Below the pieces are notes generated by a model, which worked only from the letters and a program-made list of their open reading frames with translations, was not told the origin of the DNA and did no database searches. A stretch of DNA of 64,000 bases from DSYU01 sp964437595 (lineage in GTDB: Bacteria > Chloroflexota > Anaerolineae > Anaerolineales > Anaerolineaceae): the NCBI GenBank assembly GCA_964437595.1, contig CAYTHO010000013.1, positions 22,948 through 86,947 on the forward strand. The letters are read 5' to 3'. Positions 27,537 through 34,201 of the stretch are shown here, in pieces; position 1 is the stretch's first letter; every line of letters starts with the position of its first letter. Position numbers and translations under genes: made by a program.

Positions 27537-28631
27537 GTGAAAGATACTGGTGTTCTCGCTCGTTACGCTTCACTGCTCAATATCCCTTCTCATACCACGC
27601 CGGTCAGCCTGCAGGAGGGCAGCACGCCGTTAATCGCGATGCCGCGCCTGGCAGCGGAACTAGGCGGCGGGTTCGAGCTTTACGTCAAGTTTGAAGGCAT
27701 GAACCCCACGGGGTCCTTCAAAGACCGCGGCATGACTGTTGCGATCAGCGAGGCCGCTGGACGCGGCGCGAAAGCCGTGATCTGCGCCTCTACTGGAAAT
27801 ACAGCGGCTTCTGCTGCCGCGTACGCCGCCCGGGCCGGCATGCGGGCTATTGTCATTATCCCGGAGGGAAAAGTGGCCGCCGGGAAACTGGCCGGAGCGG
27901 TGGCTTATGGCGCTGAAGTCATTCAGATCGATGGCTCATTCGACGATGCCCTGAACCTGGTGGTCGCGATTTCGCAGCAGCACCCCATTGCATTGGTTAA
28001 TTCGCTCAACCCGTACCGTTTGGAAGGTCAAAAGACGGCTGCGTTTGAGATCTGCGATGATCTGCGCCAGGAGGACTGGGGCGGCAGCGCCCCCGACTGG
28101 CTGTGCCTGCCGGTAGGTAACGCCGGCAATATCACTTCTTACTGGATGGGCTTTCGCCAGTACAACAAACTGAAGAACTCCGGCCTGCCGCGCATCCTGG
28201 GGGTGCAGGCGGCTGGCTCCGCGCCGCTGGTACTGGGGCACCCGGTGGACCACCCTGAGACGGTGGCAACCGCCATCCGTATTGGCCGCCCCGCGCGCGG
28301 CGAAGAAGCGCTGCAAGCCGCGGAAGAGTCGAATGGGAAAATCATCGCGGTGACGGACGATGAAATCCTGGCGATGCAGCGCCGGCTGGCCGCTAACGGG
28401 GTGTGGGTGGAACCCGCTTCCGCTGCCGGGGTAGCCGGATTGGCCCACCAACTGCGGGCCGGGCAGATGAACGTTCAGGGCCAGCGCGTGGTGGCGATCT
28501 GCACCGGGCACGGGCTAAAGGACCCAGACATTATCGCGAAAAGCATGCCTGCTCCGCGCAAGCTGCCGACCCGGCTGGAAGAGCTGGAGGCCGCGATCCT
28601 GGGAGATAAACCGATCCGGGGAGAGAAATAA
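27537..28631 (+). CDS. thrC: Threonine synthase
   Basis: 364 residues, fold-type II PLP enzyme converting O-phosphohomoserine to threonine and phosphate. PLP Lys62 sits in GSFKDRGM. The phosphate-binding loop is present in STGNTAASAAAYAARAG, and GNAGN is present in the PVGNAGNITSYW region. Short type without the N-terminal domain of E. coli ThrC. The start is GTG 27537, preceded by TAGGAG. It overlaps thrB by one base (TAATG). Homoserine dehydrogenase lies about 11 kb away on the other strand. Confidence 0.92.
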   Translation: MKDTGVLARYASLLNIPSHTTPVSLQEGSTPLIAMPRLAAELGGGFELYVKFEGMNPTGSFKDRGMTVAISEAAGRGAKAVICASTGNTAASAAAYAARAGMRAIVIIPEGKVAAGKLAGAVAYGAEVIQIDGSFDDALNLVVAISQQHPIALVNSLNPYRLEGQKTAAFEICDDLRQEDWGGSAPDWLCLPVGNAGNITSYWMGFRQYNKLKNSGLPRILGVQAAGSAPLVLGHPVDHPETVATAIRIGRPARGEEALQAAEESNGKIIAVTDDEILAMQRRLAANGVWVEPASAAGVAGLAHQLRAGQMNVQGQRVVAICTGHGLKDPDIIAKSMPAPRKLPTRLEELEAAILGDKPIRGEK

Positions 28632-29548
28632 TGGAACGCCAGGTACGGGTGCACGTACCGGCGACCACCGCCAATCTCGGCCCGGGCTTTGACTGCCTGG
28701 GATTGGCTCTCGACCTATGGAACGAAACAACCTTCATCCCAGGGGGCGAAGGGCTGCACCTGTCCTGCGAAGGCGAGGGGCAGCAGATTCCCACCGACGA
28801 ACGCAACCTGATCGTGCAGGCCATGCGCTTTTTCTGCGACACCCGCGGATTGACCTTTCCGCGCGGCCTGTCGATTCACAGCCGCAACCAGATTCCCGTT
28901 GGTTCGGGGCTAGGTTCCAGCGCAACAGCCGTTATCATCGGGCTGCTTGGCGCAGCCGCGCTGCTCGACCAGCCCATGGATACCAGCGAGGCGCTGACCC
29001 TGGCGGCGCGCATGGAAGGGCACGCCGATAACGCCGCGGCGGCGCTGCTGGGCGGGCTGGTGATCGTCGCGGCAGGAAAGGGGGCGTGGCTCACCCGGCG
29101 CATCGCGATCCCCGACCAGCAGGCAGCTATCGTACTGCCAGCGGTGGATCTGCCCACCCACACCGCGCGGGCCGCGCTGCCGCAAGATATCGCCCTGAAG
29201 GATGTAACCTACAACCTTGGCCGGGCGATGCTGGTCGTGGAGGCGCTGCGCTCGGGCGACCTGGGGCTGCTCAGCCAGGCCATGGACGACCGCCTGCACC
29301 TGCCATACCGCCTGCCGCTGATTCCGGGCGGGCAGTGGGCGCTGGAAGCGGCTTATCAGGCTTCCGCCAGCGCGGTGACGATTTCTGGCGCCGGCCCCAG
29401 CCTGATCGCTTTCACCGCCGGGGATCCCGGCGCAGTGGGAGAAGCCATGTCGGCGGCTTTCCAAAAAGCGGGAGTCCCTGCGCGCACCTTCCTGCTGCGG
29501 ACCACAGCGCTGGGGGCACAGGTGGAGACGGCGGAATCCTTTACTTAA
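28631..29548 (+). CDS. thrB: Homoserine kinase
   Basis: A 305-residue GHMP kinase phosphorylating homoserine for the adjacent threonine synthase. Motif 1 is VRVHVPATTANLGPGFD, motif 2 is PVGSGLGSSATA (ATP loop) and motif 3 is SGAGPSLIAF. It is translationally coupled to thrC (1-base overlap). Its 3' end overlaps the convergent DUF2905 gene by 8 bases, with no room for a separate terminator between them. Confidence 0.92.
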   Translation: MERQVRVHVPATTANLGPGFDCLGLALDLWNETTFIPGGEGLHLSCEGEGQQIPTDERNLIVQAMRFFCDTRGLTFPRGLSIHSRNQIPVGSGLGSSATAVIIGLLGAAALLDQPMDTSEALTLAARMEGHADNAAAALLGGLVIVAAGKGAWLTRRIAIPDQQAAIVLPAVDLPTHTARAALPQDIALKDVTYNLGRAMLVVEALRSGDLGLLSQAMDDRLHLPYRLPLIPGGQWALEAAYQASASAVTISGAGPSLIAFTAGDPGAVGEAMSAAFQKAGVPARTFLLRTTALGAQVETAESFT

Positions 29549-29774
29549 TCAGCCTGGCGAAAATGTTCAGCAGGATCGTCAGGACGATGCTCAAGACAAT
29601 GGAAGCCAGCAGGGGAAATACGCAGGTGAAACCAGCGCCTTGAATGCGGATCGTCCCGGGAAGCTGGCCCAGGTTAGGAAAGAACCGGGCGGCCAGCAGG
29701 ATCAACCCGCCTGCAACTGCAATGCTAATACCGCCGATGATCATCCAGCGCCCGATGGTTTCCAGGCTCATCAT
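29541..29774 (-). CDS. DUF2905 small membrane protein
   Basis: 77 residues with two membrane helices (about 7-30 and 50-74) and the family block GRWMIIGG, then ARFFPNLGQLPGTIRI between them. Function unknown. The start is ATG 29774 (or the adjacent 29771), which follows AAGGAG; a longer in-frame extension upstream is rejected. It lies 28 bases behind the 29803-30108 gene on the same strand. Confidence 0.8.
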   Translation of the reverse strand: MMSLETIGRWMIIGGISIAVAGGLILLAARFFPNLGQLPGTIRIQGAGFTCVFPLLASIVLSIVLTILLNIFARLIK

Positions 29775-29802
29775 TTGGAATACTCCTTCGCCAGGAAAAT
29801 TT

Positions 29803-30108
29803 TCAGGCAATCCACTTGCCAATATCTTTCCAGGCAGCTTCCAGGTGCCAGCTCAGGTTTTTGCCCAACTTGCGGCGAACCCGGCGGTTGGCAAATTCCA
29901 TCAGTTCCAGGCCGCCGATTTCATCCAGGCGCTGGCCAATTTCGCGGGCGCGGATATGGCGACAGTCGCGGTTAAACCCCCCGCCTGGCCGTTCGGAGAG
30001 AAAATCATCCGTTTGCCCGATGCGGATCAATTCATCCAGCATGCGCTCAACCTCTGAGCGGGCATGGTCAGGGTATGGCTTTATGAACAAGTCGGTCAAA
30101 AACTTCAT
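29803..30108 (-). CDS. Small soluble protein of unknown family
   Basis: 101 residues, highly charged and mostly helical, with one Cys and no signal peptide. A GGGFNRDCRHIRAREIG segment in the middle is Arg-rich and could touch nucleic acid or phosphate. No family recognised. It is called a gene because GAGGAG stands at the right distance from ATG 30108, the composition is coding-like and DUF2905 follows in the same direction. Repeated-element copy 1 begins 19 bases upstream of its start. Confidence 0.6.
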   Translation of the reverse strand: MKFLTDLFIKPYPDHARSEVERMLDELIRIGQTDDFLSERPGGGFNRDCRHIRAREIGQRLDEIGGLELMEFANRRVRRKLGKNLSWHLEAAWKDIGKWIA

Positions 30109-30126
30109 TGAAAACTCCTCGCTGCC

Positions 30127-30248
30127 AGTAATTCGCCAAACGCAAGCAACCTACACTCAGGATCTTTGAAAACAATTCCCCTCGGCGAACTACTCAAGTA
30201 AAAACGCCTGTCACCGCGATCTTTCTATAAAAGAACACCGGCGTTTTA
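30127..30248. repeat. Two-hairpin repeated element, copy 1
   Basis: Blocks AGTAATTCGCCAAACG (30127-30142), CGGCGAA (30183-30189), CTCAAGTAAAAACGCCTG (30193-30210) and GGCGTTTTA (30240-30248) recur in the same order at 58979-59086. TTCGCC pairs with GGCGAA and AAAACGCC with GGCGTTTT, making two tandem hairpins, each preceded by AGTAA. The loops differ in sequence and length between copies. It could be a small RNA, a leader, or a mobile palindromic repeat. Here it lies between the start of the 30108 gene and the cysK promoter. Confidence 0.7.
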
Positions 30249-30311
30249 CATACCTTGTAAGATTTTACCATTTCTTGCAAACCAGACTGTATAAAGATTC
30301 GGCTTGAAACC

Positions 30312-30339
30312 TTGACATTCTCTTTAATAGCCTTATAAT
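30312..30339 (+). promoter_or_regulatory. Promoter of cysK-cysE
   Basis: Consensus TTGACA (30312-30317), 16-base spacer, consensus TATAAT (30334-30339). The predicted start is near 30346, giving a leader of about 243 bases. Confidence 0.8.
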
Positions 30340-30383
30340 TACGGATAATAAACATGAATTATTTGATAAATATTGGAGTGTAT

Positions 30384-30419
30384 ATGTTTACTTGCATGTG
30401 TCTGAGGCGGGGCCTGTAG
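30384..30419 (+). CDS. Cysteine-codon leader peptide of cysK-cysE
   Basis: An 11-codon open frame, MFTCMCLRRGL then TAG, with GGAG at 30375-30378 five bases before the ATG. Two of codons 4-6 are Cys (TGC, TGT). It lies 38 bases after the predicted transcription start of a cysteine-synthesis operon and 31 bases before a large terminator-like structure. This is the arrangement of ribosome-mediated attenuation: lack of Cys-tRNA would stall the ribosome at codons 4-6. A hairpin (30404-30411 with 30422-30429) overlaps the end of the frame. Confidence 0.7.
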   Translation: MFTCMCLRRGL

Positions 30420-30449
30420 TTCCTGCCTCTCCAAAAAACAACGTATTTG

Positions 30450-30549
30450 ACGGCCAACGGACGAAGGCAGCGGACCAGCCCCGCAATCAAAAACTTTGAT
30501 TGCCAGGCAAGCAAAGTCGCTGCTTTTATTTTGCCTGTTGGCCGTTTTT
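30450..30549 (+). terminator. Nested terminator/attenuator in the cysK leader
   Basis: Outer stem ACGGCCAAC (30450-30458) with GTTGGCCGT (30537-30545), followed by TTTTA. Nested inside are GCAGCG/CGCTGC (30467-30472 with 30518-30523) and GCAATCAAA/TTTGATTGC (30483-30491 with 30495-30503). An alternative GGCAA/TTGCC pairing (30507-30511 with 30531-30535) would compete with the inner stems. It is 40 bases upstream of the cysK start. Confidence 0.65.
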
Positions 30550-30588
30550 ATATCTATCCGCTGATCATGATTTGAAGGAGTAACCATA

Positions 30589-31548
30589 ATGGGTGTCGAA
30601 GAAAAAACTACCGCGCGAATCGCGAATGATGTCACCGAGCTGGTGGGTAATACGCCGCTCGTCCGCCTGAACCGCGTCACCGAAGGCGCGTATGCCACCG
30701 TGGTGGCCAAGCTGGAGTTCTACAACCCGGCTCACAGCGTAAAAGACCGCATCGGGGTGGCGATGATCAATGCGGCGGAAAAAGCCGGCCAGATTAAACC
30801 GGACACAATCATTGTCGAGCCAACCAGCGGCAATACGGGTATCGCACTGGCTATGGTCTGCGCGGCGCGCGGTTACAAATGCGTGCTGATTATGCCCGAC
30901 ACGATGAGCAAGGAGCGGCGCATGCTGCTGCGCGCCTATGGAGCGGAATTGATCTTGACCCCGGGCGCGGAAGGGATGAGCGCGGCGATTCGAAAAGCCA
31001 ACGAAATGGCCGCCGCGGACCCGCGTGTTTTTATCCCCCAGCAGTTTGAGAACCCAGCCAACCCGGAAGTTCACCGCCGCACTACCGCCGAAGAAATCTG
31101 GCGCGATACGGATGGCAAGGTGGATATGGTGGTCGCGGGGATCGGCACCGGCGGCACCATCACCGGCATTGGCGAGGTGCTCAAAGCCCGCAAGCCGTCG
31201 GTGAAGATGATCGCGGTCGAACCGGATGCCTTTGCGGTTCTCTCAGGGCAAGAGAAGAAGGGCCCGAACCCCATCATGGGTATTGGCGCCGGTTTTGTTC
31301 CGGGGGTGCTGAACACAAAGATCTACGATGAAATCGTCATCGTGAAGGGTGAGGATGCGTACGAAACGGCCCGGCGCATGGCCCGGGAAGAAGGCCTGCT
31401 GGTGGGGATTTCCTCTGGCGCGGCTACCTGGGCAGCACTGCAGGTGGCCCGGCGCCCAGAAAACGCGGGCAAACTGATCGTTACCATCATTCCATCCTTT
31501 GGCGAGCGTTACCTGAGCACACCGCTGTTTGCCAACCTGGCAGACTGA
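30589..31548 (+). CDS. cysK: Cysteine synthase (O-acetylserine sulfhydrylase)
   Basis: 319 residues, PLP fold-type II. Lys52 in HSVKDRIG binds PLP, SGNTG (about 80-84) is the substrate loop and GTGGTITGIGE the phosphate loop. It converts O-acetylserine and sulfide to cysteine. GGAG stands before ATG 30589. The serine acetyltransferase gene follows after 89 bases, so substrate and product steps are co-transcribed. The C-terminus ends SFGERYLSTPLF, typical of CysK; CysM cannot be fully excluded. Confidence 0.92.
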   Translation: MGVEEKTTARIANDVTELVGNTPLVRLNRVTEGAYATVVAKLEFYNPAHSVKDRIGVAMINAAEKAGQIKPDTIIVEPTSGNTGIALAMVCAARGYKCVLIMPDTMSKERRMLLRAYGAELILTPGAEGMSAAIRKANEMAAADPRVFIPQQFENPANPEVHRRTTAEEIWRDTDGKVDMVVAGIGTGGTITGIGEVLKARKPSVKMIAVEPDAFAVLSGQEKKGPNPIMGIGAGFVPGVLNTKIYDEIVIVKGEDAYETARRMAREEGLLVGISSGAATWAALQVARRPENAGKLIVTIIPSFGERYLSTPLFANLAD

Positions 31549-31585
31549 GCGCGTTCAGGGTTTCTTTTGGATTACTCAGGGAGGT

Positions 31586-31618
31586 GCCCCCGCCGGAAAA
31601 CGAATCCGGCGGGTGGGC
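31586..31618 (+). promoter_or_regulatory. Strong hairpin between cysK and cysE
   Basis: A 9-bp perfect stem CCCGCCGGA/TCCGGCGGG (31589-31597 with 31605-31613), extended by GCCC/GGGC pairs past a bulge, has no T-tail. It may be an RNA-processing or stability element that changes the cysK:cysE ratio. It ends about 20 bases before the cysE start. Confidence 0.5.
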
Positions 31619-31637
31619 GGTAAGGTAAGGTAGTGAA

Positions 31638-32525
31638 ATGATTACGTTTTTTCGGATGGTTAAAGAAGATATCCAATCGGTCTTTGACCGCGACCCCGCG
31701 GCGCGCAACACCTTTGAGGTGCTGACCAGCTACCCGGGCCTGCATGCGATCTGGGGGTACCGCATCAGCCACTGGTTGTGGAAGCACAGGCTGAAACTGC
31801 TGGGGCGCTGGCTTTCGCACCTGATTCGCTTTACAACCGGGATCGAGATTCACCCGGGGGCGACCATCGGGCACAAGTTCTTCATCGACCACGGCATGGG
31901 GGTGGTGATCGGTGAAACGGCGGAAGTGGGTGATAATGTGACCCTGTACCACGGGGTAACGCTGGGCGGCACGACCCTGGAAAAGGGCAAGCGCCACCCC
32001 ACCCTGGAAGATAACGTGGTGGTCGGCGCAGGGGCCAAAATCCTGGGCGCGATCGTGGTTGGGGCGGGCAGCCGCATCGGCGCGAACGCCGTGGTGAACA
32101 AACCGGTGCCGCCAAACTCGGTGGTGGTGGGGGTGCCCGGGCAGGTGGTGGTGCGCAGCAAACCGCGCCCGGCAGATGCTCCCCCGGACCTCAACCACAA
32201 CGTGCTGCCGGATACCATCGGTTTGACGGTGACCGACCTGATGAAGCGGTTGGAACAGGTGGAGGCGGTGCTTGCCGGGCGAGATACCGATCACCCACTG
32301 CGCGGGAAGATTGAACAGTTGGAAAAGCTGGAAGTCTCGTTAAAAGGCCACCTGTACGAGCACTCTTACGTTCTTGGCAATGGTTCCGAGCCTGCCCACA
32401 GCCACGGCGCGAACGGCAATGGTCACAGCCACGGGAATGGCAAAGCGCACAAAAACCTACAGGCAGAACCTCACATGCACGCGCCTGAAGAAGGCCTGTG
32501 GCGCGGTGAGGATTTCAGTATATAA
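31638..32525 (+). CDS. cysE: Serine O-acetyltransferase with His-rich C-terminal extension
   Basis: 295 residues. Residues 1-175 form the SAT fold: helical N-terminus, then left-handed beta-helix hexapeptides with the catalytic block IDHGMGVVIGETAEVG and HGVTLGGT. It makes O-acetylserine for the adjacent CysK. About 110 extra residues follow, with a coiled-coil-like stretch (about 195-240) and a Gly/Asn/His-rich tail containing HSHGANGNGHSHGNG and HMH, which could bind metal. The canonical SAT C-terminal Ile needed to dock into CysK is present as the last residue (FSI). Confidence 0.88.
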   Translation: MITFFRMVKEDIQSVFDRDPAARNTFEVLTSYPGLHAIWGYRISHWLWKHRLKLLGRWLSHLIRFTTGIEIHPGATIGHKFFIDHGMGVVIGETAEVGDNVTLYHGVTLGGTTLEKGKRHPTLEDNVVVGAGAKILGAIVVGAGSRIGANAVVNKPVPPNSVVVGVPGQVVVRSKPRPADAPPDLNHNVLPDTIGLTVTDLMKRLEQVEAVLAGRDTDHPLRGKIEQLEKLEVSLKGHLYEHSYVLGNGSEPAHSHGANGNGHSHGNGKAHKNLQAEPHMHAPEEGLWRGEDFSI

Positions 32526-32530
32526 ATTGC

Positions 32531-32579
32531 TGCAAACCAAAAAAGGCGGTGGTTTACGCACCGCCTTTTTTGGTTTGCA
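32531..32579. terminator. Bidirectional terminator between cysE and lpdA
   Basis: A 21-bp perfect stem (32531-32551 with 32559-32579) with 7-base loop and A6/T6 runs within the arms serves both converging genes. Confidence 0.9.
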
Positions 32580-32587
32580 TTTTTTCA

Positions 32588-34000
32588 TCAGATATGGATG
32601 GCGTGACCTTCGACGCCTTCCGCGGCCTCCATGATCGCCTCGCTCAAGGTGGGGTGGGCGTGGACGTTGCGGCCAATTTCCGCCGCGGTCAGCTCCCAAC
32701 GCTGCGCCAGGGTCAGCTCGGGCAGCAGTTCGGATACATCCGGGCCTACCAGGTGCGCGCCGAGGATTTCACCGTACTTCGCACCGGTAATGATCTTCAC
32801 AAAGCCGGCGTAATCGCCCAGGCCCAGCGCTTTACCGTTGGGCTGGAAGGGGAAGCGCCCCACTTTGATCTCATATCCCGCTTCTTTAGCCTCGGCTTCG
32901 GTGTAACCAAAAGAAGCTACCTGCGGGTGCGAGTAAGTGGCGCGCGGCATCATCTTATAATTCAATTTCACGGTTTCGACCCCGGCAATATTTTCCGCGG
33001 CAACAATGCCCTGCGCGGAGGCCACGTGGGCCAGCAGCAACTGCCCGGTGACATCACCGATGGCGTAGATGCCGGGCACACTGGTTGCCATACGGTCATC
33101 GATCTCAATGAAACCGCGCTGGTTCAGCTTGACGCCCACACCTTCCAGGCCGAGGTCTTTGGTATTGGGGCGGAAACCGATAGCCAGGAGGGCCTGTTCA
33201 GCTTCCAGCTCTTTCTCGGGCTGGCCCTCGCCAGGGGATACGCGTACTTTTACGCCGCTGCCGTTCGTTTCAACGGACAGCACCTTTGTGCCGGTCAGCA
33301 TCTCGATGCCGCGCTTCTTGTAGGCTTTGGCAAGCTCGGCGCTGCTCTCTTCATCTTCCAGCGGCAGCACGCGCGGGAGCATTTCGACGATGGTCACTTT
33401 AGAACCGTAGGCATTCCAGATGGTGGCAAATTCGATGCCAATCGCGCCGGCGCCGATGATGATCACCGATTTAGGCAGCTTCTCCTGCAAGATGGCCTCT
33501 TGATAGGTGACCACCTTTTCGCCATCCACGGTGACGCCCGGGATGACAAAGGTATGCGATCCGGTGGCGATAATGATGTTCCTTGTTTTTAGATCCGTCG
33601 TTTTGCCGTCTTTATCGGTTACCTGGACGGTATCTTTGGCTTTGATCAGGCCGGCGCCCATGTGCACGGCGATGTTATGCTTGCGCATGAGGAAGCCCAC
33701 CCCCTTGACCAGACGTTCGGATATCTGGCGGCTGCGCTTGACGGCCACCGAGTAATCGAGGTTAAGGTTATCGAAGGAAAAGCCAAATTCTTTAGCCCGC
33801 TCGCGCAGGGTATGGGCCACATCGGCGTTCTTGAGCAGCGACTTGGAAGGGATGCAGCCCACATTCAGGCAAACGCCACCCAGCCACTGTTTATCCACAA
33901 TCGCGGTTTTTAAGCCCAACTGCGCCGCCCGCACAGCGGCCACATATCCCCCGGGTCCGGCGCCAATTACAACGAGATCGTAGTTTTGATTTTCAGTCAC
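32588..34000 (-). CDS. lpdA: Dihydrolipoyl dehydrogenase
   Basis: 470 residues: FAD motif GAGPGGYVAA (about 13-22), redox disulfide Cys44/Cys49 in GGVCLNVGCIPSK, NAD motif GAGAIGIEF, second FAD motif YAIGDV and the dimer-interface His-Glu pair in HAHPTLSEA. It reoxidises lipoyl groups of 2-oxoacid dehydrogenase or glycine-cleavage complexes. GTG 34000 is chosen because AGAGGA lies 6 bases before it and it gives the normal family N-terminus; a 28-residue extension is possible but unlikely. No E1/E2 or gcv gene is adjacent. Confidence 0.9.
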   Translation of the reverse strand: MTENQNYDLVVIGAGPGGYVAAVRAAQLGLKTAIVDKQWLGGVCLNVGCIPSKSLLKNADVAHTLRERAKEFGFSFDNLNLDYSVAVKRSRQISERLVKGVGFLMRKHNIAVHMGAGLIKAKDTVQVTDKDGKTTDLKTRNIIIATGSHTFVIPGVTVDGEKVVTYQEAILQEKLPKSVIIIGAGAIGIEFATIWNAYGSKVTIVEMLPRVLPLEDEESSAELAKAYKKRGIEMLTGTKVLSVETNGSGVKVRVSPGEGQPEKELEAEQALLAIGFRPNTKDLGLEGVGVKLNQRGFIEIDDRMATSVPGIYAIGDVTGQLLLAHVASAQGIVAAENIAGVETVKLNYKMMPRATYSHPQVASFGYTEAEAKEAGYEIKVGRFPFQPNGKALGLGDYAGFVKIITGAKYGEILGAHLVGPDVSELLPELTLAQRWELTAAEIGRNVHAHPTLSEAIMEAAEGVEGHAIHI

Positions 34001-34038
34001 GGTTATCCTCTTTGATTCTGCATTCGTCAAGCAACGCG

Positions 34039-34060
34039 CTTGCCAAGCAAGCGTTTTTGC
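34039..34060 (-). other. Hairpin in the lpdA 5' leader
   Basis: CGCTTGC and GCAAGCG with a 3-base loop (about 34040-34056) lie between the lpdA start and its promoter region. The T5 run is on the plus strand, where no gene needs termination, so this is a leader hairpin of lpdA. Confidence 0.4.
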
Positions 34061-34086
34061 CTGGCAAAGGGTATTTCCCCACAATT

Positions 34087-34115
34087 TTGTACTATTTTCG
34101 TTTTTATTGTACTAT
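34087..34115. promoter_or_regulatory. Two direct repeats 20 bp apart upstream of lpdA
   Basis: TTGTACTAT occurs at 34087-34095 and 34107-34115, exactly two helical turns apart. On the minus strand each contains TACAA, and TACAAT at 34112-34107 may itself be the -10 box, so a regulator bound here would compete with RNA polymerase. Confidence 0.5.
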
Positions 34116-34201
34116 GTGCACCGGCCAGAAGCAACGTTGATGAATAATGTACAGCCTTTCATCAAACACTCCATCCAGGGAGACAAATGATGCAGACTCT
34201 T

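Noticed and set aside
30338..30372. Two AYGGAY-like hexamers (ACGGAT near 30341, ACGGAC near 30457) as a known RNA motif in the cysK leader
   Set aside because: The hexamers do not sit in hairpin loops as that motif requires. The leader peptide and terminator explain the region better.
34039..34060. Apparent intrinsic terminator on the plus strand (hairpin followed by T5)
   Set aside because: No plus-strand transcript ends here, since cysE is already stopped by the 32.5 kb terminator. It is more simply a hairpin in the lpdA leader.
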